Assembly (NCBI GenBank): GCA_002205965.3
Contig: NADL03000677.1
Location: 310,001 to 374,000, forward strand
Direction of reading: 5' to 3'
Source: Kappaphycus alvarezii
Taxonomy: Eukaryota; Rhodophyta; Florideophyceae; Gigartinales; Solieriaceae
Length of the DNA stretch: 64,000 bases
Shown here: piece after piece, positions 56,918 to 64,000 of the stretch
How positions within the stretch are numbered: position 1 is the first letter of the stretch
How the letters are laid out: every line of letters starts with the position of its first letter
The notes under the pieces: generated by a model
Seen by the model: only the letters and a program-made list of their open reading frames with translations
Told to the model about the DNA's origin: nothing
Databases searched by the model: none
Position numbers and translations under genes: made by a program

Positions 56918-57310
56918 ATGCGTCTGTCTGCGGATTCTCAATACTCCCAAGCTATGTGCGCTCTCACTGACGCCCTCAATGCTGAATCTAATACTTCCAA
57001 CACCCAGGCCACTCTCTCCGCTCTTCAAACTCCGTCGTTTGCCCCGGTACGTCCTCTCGAGAACCCTGACCTTCCACCTACCTCCGGAATCACAGAGAGT
57101 GCCGTTCTTTGTGATGCTTGCTCGATGAACCCGTCGTCTGAGCCTATTCTCGATCGCATGTCCCCGCGTCTCCTTCGACTTTGTTTCTCGCGTAACCTAC
57201 AGAAGCTTTACCTCTTCCGAGACCCAAAAAATCGCTACCATAAGTACATTCTTTCTTATTCCGCTTTTATGATGCTACATGCATTCCGCTTCCACGCACA
57301 CAACATGTAG
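56918..57310 (+). CDS. Unrecognised ORF, 130 codons, possibly LINE ORF1
   Basis: The frame starts MRLSADSQYSQAMCALTDAL and ends with LRLCFSRNLQKLYLFRDPKN and a hydrophobic helix. Composition is far less biased than in the C/T-rich tract before it, so it may be coding. A LINE-type 3' tail follows at 57553, which suggests an element context, but no RT motif is visible here. Confidence 0.3.
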   Translation: MRLSADSQYSQAMCALTDALNAESNTSNTQATLSALQTPSFAPVRPLENPDLPPTSGITESAVLCDACSMNPSSEPILDRMSPRLLRLCFSRNLQKLYLFRDPKNRYHKYILSYSAFMMLHAFRFHAHNM

Positions 57311-57552
57311 CGGATGCCGCGACAGTTTTTGACTCTCTGTAAGGAGAGCTGTACGAGAAAATCAATGATCTTTCCCTGCATAGCGGGCCTGGATCCAACC
57401 TTGCGAAACAATCCATCTCTGCGTACTTGGTTCCTCCTAAAATGGCCCCCTGGTCCACGTCATCTCCGCTGCCAGCATCATTGACGCTGCCCTTGATCGC
57501 GTACACACCCTGCGATACTTGCCCCCAGACTGCAGACCTTCTGCACTTAGCA

Positions 57553-57691
57553 TGAAGGTAGCATTTTAGGAAGCGTAGTTCCTTCCCCATTACGCTGTAG
57601 GTATACCCTTTTTGAGTCGATTGCGGTTGTCTGGAAAACCATGGGATAGGTCGGAAATATCTTCCAACAGTAAAACACCCAAACGTTTCCC
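57553..57691 (+). repeat. LINE-like 3' tail, copy 1
   Basis: It shares AAGCGTAGTTCCTTCCCCAT-type sequence, GTATACCCTTTTTGAGTC, CTGGAAAACCATGGGATAG and GTAAAACACCCAAAC with 59047-59187 and 61911-62058. The coding sequence just before (VISAASIIDAALDRVHTL at about 57450-57505) looks like the end of a larger ORF. Confidence 0.75.
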
Positions 57692-58974
57692 TTAGCATGC
57701 TCTGCATACCATCGTTCCTTTCTAGAAAGACTTACTTCATCACCCCAACTCCTCTCTCCCAGGCCAACGGGGGTGACAGCCATCCGCAGTCCAACCAAGT
57801 CGACGAAATTACCTCCGACACCTCCAAGTAATGCACACGCGTCAGTTCCCACTTGAACCCCGCTCCCGTAGTAGATCTTTAATTACTCTTTGCTCGATTT
57901 TTGTGCTCTAAAACAAGTGAAATTCCAGCTCTACCAGAAGACAGAGCATTATGGAGATTCAAACAGCTTTCCATAGTAATAATCTGAGGTAGTAAAATGA
58001 AATCTGCTCAATCGCCCTCTTTTCTCACAATAGACTGTCTGTGTCGCACGTCGCTTATTATGCGACTGCGATCCAATAGAACACAGTCTGTCTCTAATTG
58101 AGCTGTACATTTGAGCTTCCTCGCGCGAGGATGGTAGCTAATGTGTAAATGTGTTAACGCAGCGCAGGGTTTAATGACTGCATCATAGCGGGCCTCTTTC
58201 CACCTCCGTTTCTCCCTCATTATACCTCAAAGAGTGGACAGCCTGCCAAACCAGTTTTCCACCAGCATACGATCTGACGAAATTTCTCCATTCCTCTCCA
58301 CATTTTCAGCGCTTTATGAACAAAAGAAGCCATTCTTGGATTTATTTTTTCGGAATTATTGCGAATACATGCCCTCCAACTTCCTGTTAGCCAATGTCCA
58401 GTAAAAGGGCCCAGTACTCAGAGTACTTTACAGACATATCTCCCACATCTGCTATGTTCGACTTCTTTTTCAGAGCCCTTTTGTGATACATTACACCTCT
58501 CTGGAATATTTCCAACGCCGAAACGCTTCCCATGTAATGCGGGCTGCAGTTAACAGCTTGTCTGTTTCTTAAAACACCAGCTTCTACTTTTTAATCGTAG
58601 AGCTCATGTTTTTACAGAGAAATACTTCTTGCCCTTTTGCATATATCCCGATGGCTTCTTAATTCGCTGGAAAGTGACATCAGTTGCATATCGTGGGCAA
58701 GGGTTGTACTTGAATAGGAAGCTTTTGGCAGAGTTAAGTGAACAATTTTATTACCAAAAATCTAGGTTAGTGGAACATGCGAAGTCATTGAACACCCTAC
58801 TGAAACAGTGTGAAAAGGGTGGCTAGAATCTACATGTCGCAGTGCGAGACGTATCATAGACGCCGCCGCGCACATGTGTCATCAACGTCCACATCTTCGT
58901 CGTCTCACCGGAACCCAGCTTTCTTGCAAAACCAAATTTTTCTGTCATTACACTCTTCCTGTTTCTCCTCACCA
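57692..58974. other. No recognised gene
   Basis: Short frames at 58008-58220 (minus), 58359-58553 and 58629-58826 (plus) have no motif. The last ends with a helical LNRKLLAELSEQFYYQKSRL. Confidence 0.25.
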
Positions 58975-58989
58975 CCCTGAGCTATCCTG

Positions 58990-59187
58990 ATGCAAAGGCA
59001 CGCCGCAGCTGCCGTCATGTCCAATGCGGCCTGCTTGATGGCTGGCCTGAAGGTAGCACTTTAGGGAGCGTAGTTCCTTCCCCATTACTGTGTCGGTATA
59101 CCCTTTTTGAGTCAATTGCGGTTGTCTGGAAAACCATGGGATAGATCGGATATATCTTCCAAGAGTAAAACACCCAAACCTTTCCCC
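58990..59187 (+). mobile_element. 5'-truncated LINE-like insertion, copy 2 of the tail
   Basis: It starts in the last codons of the LINE ORF (…AAAVMSNAACLMAGL, stop) and ends with the shared tail. CCCTGAGCTATCCTGATGCA before it and CCCTGAGCTATTGCTGATGC after it (59185 onward) look like a target-site duplication of about 15-20 bases. That is the mark of target-primed insertion with 5' truncation. Confidence 0.65.
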
Positions 59188-59770
59188 TGAGCTATTGCTG
59201 ATGCAAGGCTCAAGTCTTCAATTTTTCACCACCGCCTATTTCTCCAAACCTATCGACATCCCACCCAACGTTCAGACCCATCCTCACCCGTCTTTTCGTG
59301 TATATCTCTTGAGTTATCTAAAGGCGTGTTGCCTATCAATCTAAGTCAGGTTGACAATGCCTCATTCAACGCCCTTAAAATTCTTGAGTCGTCTCACTTA
59401 AATCCTACTCCGTGACCTTCTAGAAGAAGATCGCAGGGTCTACCAGGTCACTGAAGGTATTATTGCTATCATCACCATTTGCCAGGCTCCGCTAATTCAA
59501 CTTTCTAGCATTTCACTTCCAACTCATCAATACTCCCAACACAGAACGTCACAGCCGGTATTAGGTTACTTCCCATACCAAGGCCAACATCTCATACACA
59601 CCGCCCGCGAACAAAGTTGCTACTCAGTTGCCATCTTCCAATTACGAAAATGGGGGTTAGTTTACTGTGGTAGATATGTGGGTTGGTACCCAGTAAATTT
59701 GTACCGGAGCGTAGATACCGTATATTGGCCAAGCCATTTGCGAAACCGTACAATGCAACGAAAACTGTAG
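59188..59770. other. No recognised gene
   Basis: Only short frames; the minus-strand frames at 59592-59871 overlap the end of the following LINE fragment. Confidence 0.25.
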
Positions 59771-59783
59771 ATGGCACTCCAAT

Positions 59784-60125
59784 CTACCAGAAGGTGGAGG
59801 GGAGGCCAGCCAGCAAACAAGCGGCATTGGAGGTTACTGTCAATGCGGAGTGCCGCTGTAAAAGAATGCATCTAACCTTCGGAAACCGTTCCATTGCGCG
59901 AGTGGCAACAGTTCTCGCGAGTTCCTTGACGACGGAGAACGCCGCCGGATGCCATCCTCCAAGCGTTGAGATGGGAACAGGAACCAGCCTGTTTCTCCCA
60001 GGCAGTTCAGCAAGGAACCCTTGGTATTTCCGCTGCTTCTCTGCGTGGGCTGCGTTGAGGCTTGTGAGTGGGTTGAAAGCCCTGGCTCTTGCAATTTGGT
60101 GTACCATTACTGTGTCCGTGTAGGT
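59784..60125 (-). pseudogene. LINE-like RT C-terminus, minus strand
   Basis: The frame reads MVHQIARARAFNPLTSLNAA, EKQRKYQGFLAELPGRNRLV, PVPISTLGGWHPAAFSVVKE and ends VTSNAACLLAGLPSTFW. It is clearly homologous to 61564-61932 on the plus strand (PVPISTLGGWHLDACAVLND; VMSSAACLMGDLEIAF). This 'V.P…T.GGW..A……..A..A' block is the end of LINE-like ORF2 in several protist and algal elements. The fragment ends abruptly at about 60125 in unrelated sequence. Confidence 0.55.
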
Positions 60126-60202
60126 GTAGCCGTCAGCACCTATGAATCAGCCGAGGATGCCGCAACCCTTTCCCTAACATCTCAGAAGATCTATTTTGCG
60201 CG

Positions 60203-60685
60203 CATTTAGATTTGGCGCCCCTTGCTATTGAAGTCACTTCAAGGAAGCTTACCATAGATCTACAGATCAATCACAGGGTATTTGCCGCGATCGGCACTCC
60301 ACAGTATGTCATCACTGACCGTCAAACCCATCATGTCCAGGTTTACTAGACAGAAAATGATCCCGACCTGAAGGAACGTACCTCTAGAAGGTCTCCCCGC
60401 CTCAAACAGAAATGTTCCGATGGAACCTATGCCTATAGCGCTTTCTTTAAAAGAGATGACCATGTCAGGGCATTTTACCTCCATGACTTTGGACTCACAG
60501 CCAAGGAAATCCTCAAGCCTCCCAAGGCTCCTGCTGGCGTCTATCTGTCTCTACTGTACAGAGCAACGATAGCCATCGCCGAAAAGGACAAAGAAATACA
60601 AGAGCTGAGGAGAATGTTAGAGTTGAGAGATTCTATCCCTTCTGCTATCAACAGAGGATTACGAACGGTCAGCCACAAAAGGTGA
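60203..60685 (+). pseudogene. Unrecognised coding region with one in-frame TAG
   Basis: A single frame is open for about 160 codons apart from a TAG at 60347-60349. It reads LAPLAIEVTSRKLTIDLQ, INHRVFAAIGTPQYVITDRQ, then (after the stop) FFKRDDHVRAFYLHDFGLTA, KEILKPPKAPAGVYLSLLYR and a charged helix EKDKEIQELRRMLELRD before a TGA. Balanced composition and the helix suggest a real protein. It has no obvious ATG near the start, so it is probably 5' truncated. The stop context AAAAGGTGAGG is also a fair splice donor. I cannot name a family. Confidence 0.4.
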
Positions 60686-61563
60686 GGGCCTATTGCGTCT
60701 GGAAGCGCAAGACTAGGGACGAATCCAGGAGGCTCGCCAAACAAGTTGCCGCCCAGAAAGGCAAGTCGCACATGCTCACGTACATAGCACTCAAGGAGCC
60801 CGTTTCCTTAGCGTTCTCTAGCGTAGGGGCCGCGCCGTCGTCTGCACCATCCACCAGCCACACGTTTACAAAGCATCATGCTCAGGTGGCGGTGTCGTGC
60901 ACTTTGGCACTCCGCCCCGCATCGTCCAGTACTTTCACGCTATCCGCATAGTGAGCGTAGTACCCGACCAACTGGCTGCGGTAAGTGGCGGTGAATGCGA
61001 GAGGCGGGCTACGCTGAGGAAGCGTTGGTTGCGGTTGCTGCTGGAGCCGATTTACTTTGCAAAGGCCCATCGCAGGTGGTCGACCTGTTGCCTGCCGTCT
61101 AGGATTATCCCGTTCAGTGTAATTTGCTCGCAAAAAACACCATCGCAAAAGACGCTAACGGACGCAATCCACGAAGCAGTGCAAGAACGAATTCCTCTTG
61201 GGATTCAAGGAGGCAGGCGTTTCGCGCGTCTATGGCCCTCCCTGGAACTAAGGAATGAGTGTATTGTCCCCCATGCCCCGGACTACAGACAAGCATTGAA
61301 CCTCGAGAATTCTCGGTGTGGCTTCACTACTACTGTCTCAAGTCCCACTTTTTCACCCTGGCACGCCATGCTCGAGAAGGAGTTGCCCGGAAACACTCGA
61401 TGCACATGGGGATCATCTCATGCACTGCTTGCATGGAGCCCACAGGATCAACCCACATGATCGCTAAGTAAAACTTCTCGCAAAAGACCTGGCAAGAGCT
61501 GCTCGTGATCCTGTCGTAGAGCCACGCCATGGTCTCCACCGCACGAGACCCGACATCCAGGCA
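60686..61563 (+). pseudogene. Broken coding region upstream of the LINE RT end
   Basis: Plus-strand frames 60682-60951, 60897-61460 and 61259-61471 overlap. Near 61320-61465 the reading LHYYCLKSHFFTLARHAREG, then MHMGIISCTACMEPTGSTH, has Cys/His spacing like the zinc-finger-like block that precedes the C-terminal domain of LINE ORF2. Being directly upstream of 61564 supports a shared origin. Catalytic RT motifs are not seen. Confidence 0.3.
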
Positions 61564-61932
61564 ATGGGAAGCAGAGGAGGGACCGCCTTTTTTGATGTTA
61601 CCTTCGTTAATCCCCTCGCTCCCTCCAACAGGAGAGTGAGGGCCTTCAACAAGATATCCTCTCTGAATGCGACGCGAATTGCAAAGCATAGAAGATATCA
61701 ATCTTTTATCGCGACCTCCACCAGAAGTAGGCTCGTGCCTGTGCCAATCTCCACTCTTGGAGGGTGGCACCTGGATGCATGTGCAGTGCTAAATGACGTG
61801 GCAAGGAACGTGGCCGTGAGGGCATTGGAGACGTACGGAAAGGTTCGAGGGTTTTTGATGCAAAAGCACGCTGCAGCAGCCGTCATGTCCAGTGCGGCCT
61901 GCTTGATGGGTGACCTGGAGATAGCTTTTTAG
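61564..61932 (+). pseudogene. LINE-like RT C-terminus, plus strand
   Basis: The 122-codon frame has FFDVTFVNPLAPSNRR, RYQSFIATSTRSRLVPVPIS, TLGGWHLDACAVLNDVARN and ends AVMSSAACLMGDLEIAF. It parallels 59784-60107 on the other strand. The DV…NP…GGW layout is the 3' end of LINE-like ORF2. It runs straight into tail copy 3. Upstream sequence is broken, so this is a dead copy. Confidence 0.6.
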
Positions 61933-62058
61933 GGAGCGTAGCTCCTTCCCGATTACTGTGTCGGTATACCCTTTTTGAGTCGATTGTGGCTGTCTGGAAA
62001 ACCATGGGATAGATCGGATGTATCTTCCAAGAGTAAAACACCCAAACCTTCTCCCCTT
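61911..62058 (+). repeat. LINE-like 3' tail, copy 3
   Basis: Follows the ORF end at 61930-61932 and matches copies 1 and 2, including GGGAGCGTAGCTCC, which can fold into a short stem, then GTATACCCTTTTTGAGTC and GTAAAACACCCAAAC. No poly(A) is present; an AAAGGGG run follows. Confidence 0.75.
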
Positions 62059-62744
62059 TGCAAAAGGGGAATGATGGGGTAATTTAGTTCGTCGTCTGAC
62101 ACTTCTAGCGGTGATTGCGGTGACGACGGTCCCAGGGCTGGCATTGTTCCGGATTCAGGCCAACGACCGGAATCGTGGAGGATCGATTAGGGGCGCTGTT
62201 GTTGAGTTGCATCTTTTGAGCGTTTTACAGCGTATTTGATACGCTGTTTGTGTGGCCGACGGAGAAGCAGATGATCCACAAGATCGCGCGGGGCGAAGTG
62301 CACTGATCGCGCGCACCGATCGCGCACACACGACTGATTCCTAATCGTTTAATTCCTGCTATATGGTTGTGCAACCTGCAGAGTCATGAAAGAACATCAA
62401 ATTTGAGGGGTAGGACTAAACTCAGGGATCGACGTGGCGGTTCAAGTTTCCGAGATAGCTGCTCTCTCTAGCGCATTCCTCTCCCCCCAACCGCCCTCCG
62501 TGGACGTGCGGCGTGGCCTCTGCTTTGGTGCCGTCTGGGGCTCCCCCGGTAATCTGATTCCGCTGCTTCCTCTCCATCGATGCGCCGGTCTTTCCCCCCT
62601 CCCATCTCATCTCACTCCTGCACCCTCCACAAGTGCAGCTCTCCTGCTCTCCTCCCCACTGTTCTCGCCGGGACCGACCCCATTTGGCCGCTTAACCTCC
62701 TCATGAGACATCCAGACTCCCCTCCGCTTTCCCTCTGCTAGAAT
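62059..62744. other. No certain gene; GC-rich leader-like sequence
   Basis: A GCGATCG/GATCGCGC-rich stretch lies at 62270-62330. The frame 62434-62706 gives a Ser/Pro/Leu-rich product and is probably not translated; it may be the leader of the following LINE-like element. Confidence 0.3.
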
Positions 62745-63503
62745 GCCATCGCTCCATCCTCGGACCCCTCGCAGGCCTTCGATTCCCTTGAGACGGTACT
62801 GTCTCTCCTGCCCTTGGGTGCCTCTCTCACCAGCTGTCCCCTCCCGCCCCACGTCATCATCACCAGCATCGGTCGCTGGGCGATGATCTACGTAGAGGAC
62901 GCCGATCATGGCGACCCCGTTGCCGCCCTCGACGCCACCCGTCCGCACCTCGCTGCCTTGAAAGTGAACTCGATATCGCTCCCTGAGCTGAGTGCCTCTA
63001 TGCCCCAGTGGGCCGCTGCTGGTGTGCGTAAACGTTTCTACATTGAGAGCTAAACTGTCCTCAATAACTCCATCCGCTCCTCCGTCTCCAACCACGTTTG
63101 CAAAGCTATGGCCGCTCTCCTTCGCCATCATGCCTCCTCACTCCTAACGGCCCCTCTTGCTTCCCGTCAGCATCCTGCTACACCTATTCCATCCCCTAAG
63201 GCCTCACAGCTTCGCCCTGCCCCCGCCTCCCCCACTCCGGTTGACCCCGACTCTACCAAGGACAACGCCTGTGCTTTGGTCACTCACATCCCCCCCGAGG
63301 TCCGATCCGCCAAGCGCCACACCCCGGATGCCGCCTCTGGTGACAACAACAGCATCGCTCGCCGCAAAGCCCTCCGCTCTCGCCCCCGCCCCCCCATCAA
63401 CCCCCAGGTCCCCCGCAACAAGCGCGCCAGGCGCACGCCCGAGACCGCGGCCGTCGCCACCCTCTCCACCCTATCTTCGACCGCTGCCGCTTCACTGTCC
63501 TAG
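62745..63503 (+). pseudogene. Putative LINE ORF1-like protein with one in-frame TAA
   Basis: The frame is open from about 62745, with one TAA at 63051-63053, to 63503. It has DSLETVLSLLPLGASLTS, WAMIYVEDADHGDPVAALD and MPQWAAAGVRKRFYIES before the stop. After it come helical sequence and a long Pro/Ala/Arg-rich tail with PRNKRARRTPETA. A compact N-terminal part and a basic, disordered C-terminus fit an RNA-binding ORF1. It lies before a frame that looks like the start of ORF2, on the same strand. The minus-strand 62607-63131 frame is its mirror image. Confidence 0.35.
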
Positions 63504-63691
63504 TCTCTTGATGGGGCATAAGTCGTCCCAAACCCAGCTGCCGCTCTCACAGACGTTCCTGCCAAGGGAACGAACCTGTCTGCATCGAGCCGCAACCCGA
63601 AATGGCGGACCTCCCGATCTCCCCAGCATGCCTGCTCACCTCGGAGGGGGTAGGCCGCGGTGCCTCCGCTTAAAAGCCCCCCGCGCCCAAC

Positions 63692-63979
63692 ATGTCTATT
63701 CTCGAAGGCCACGACCATTCCCTGCTAACTGCACCCTACCCATCGGTCCATGATGCACTAGACAGCCCGTTGAGGCCTTTAGACATCTTCGACCGTATTC
63801 CCTGGAATTATATCCACAGTCTCGCCATCTTGACCATCTGGCTCTTCCGTACCGCTGCACACGCACGGAACGCGGAGGCGGTCCACCAAGCGTTCCTCAG
63901 AATCCACCTCCTTCCACAGCAGTCTTGTGACGCTTACTGCGTGGGGAATCGTCATGACAATCTCAGCCAGGGCACCTAA
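63692..63979 (+). CDS. Putative LINE ORF2 N-terminus
   Basis: The frame MSILEGHDHSLLTAPYPSVH continues with IFDRIPWNYIHSLAILTIWL, FRTAAHARNAEAVHQAFLRI and HLLPQQSCDA. The helical '…A…AF.R..LLP..L' segment resembles the N-terminal region of LINE-like RT proteins in algae and fungi. The frame ends at 63979 near the window edge, with no RT motif inside the window. The assignment is tentative. Confidence 0.3.
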   Translation: MSILEGHDHSLLTAPYPSVHDALDSPLRPLDIFDRIPWNYIHSLAILTIWLFRTAAHARNAEAVHQAFLRIHLLPQQSCDAYCVGNRHDNLSQGT

Positions 63980-64000
63980 GGACTACGCAGGCACAACTGC

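Noticed and set aside
62607..63131. Minus-strand ORF of 174 codons
   Set aside because: Mirror of the plus-strand ORF1-like frame, which has the more protein-like sequence and a same-strand downstream partner.
1..64000. CRISPR arrays, tRNA or rRNA genes
   Set aside because: No regularly spaced identical repeats of CRISPR type, and no tRNA-like A/B box pairs or rRNA core sequences were noticed; a covariance-model scan was not possible.

Overview
The window is eukaryotic DNA that looks like a transposable-element graveyard. There is one recognisable host gene at the left edge, plus remains of at least five element classes: LINE-like, Ty3/gypsy, Ty1/copia, DIRS-like with a tyrosine recombinase, and CACTA (Tnp2). 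No bacterial operons, rRNA or tRNA genes were seen. GC- and C-rich blocks (about 1-10.6 kb, 20.6-25 kb, 55.5-57.5 kb, 62.4-64 kb) alternate with AT-rich DNA (about 10.6-11.8 kb and 25-55 kb). Mostly intronless GC-rich genes in a mass of LTR elements would fit a red alga or a similar protist, but the sequence alone does not prove the taxon.

Layout. 1-1614 (minus) is a TRAPPC13-like trafficking gene, cut by the window edge and broken in frame. 1758-3737 (minus) holds LINE-like remnants. 3738-10564 is a structurally complete Ty3/gypsy retrotransposon on the minus strand. It has LTRs 3738-4043 and 10242-10564, target duplication GGATG on both sides, a PBS and a polypurine tract, and the order gag, protease, RT, RNase H, integrase. 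Between its integrase and 3' LTR lies about 1.8 kb with a gene on the opposite strand (4487-5746). That gene's predicted N-terminus imitates the histone H3 tail, and its C-terminal half resembles a papain-fold cysteine protease. This is the most unusual thing in the window. 11818-16397 is a DIRS-like element with direct terminal repeats, gag, RT/RNase H and a tyrosine recombinase. 17619-19942 is an unrecognised, possibly intron-containing coding region. 20465-25131 is a Ty1/copia element with 5-bp target duplication ATCTC.

The AT-rich middle carries minus-strand DNA-transposon-like ORFs (25.1-27.3 kb), a copia pol remnant (30.7-32 kb), a gypsy remnant (37.7-39.9 kb), a CACTA transposase on the plus strand (47.1-49.1 kb) and another gypsy on the minus strand (50.6-54.7 kb). 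The right end holds LINE-like 3' ends (three copies of a roughly 140-bp tail), an unrecognised coding stretch at 60.2-60.7 kb, and what looks like the start of another LINE (62.7-64 kb).

Most pol genes carry in-frame stops and frameshifts, so few of these elements can be autonomous in this copy. The GGATG-flanked gypsy has very similar LTRs yet damaged ORFs, so either it was mobilised in trans or part of the damage is assembly error.
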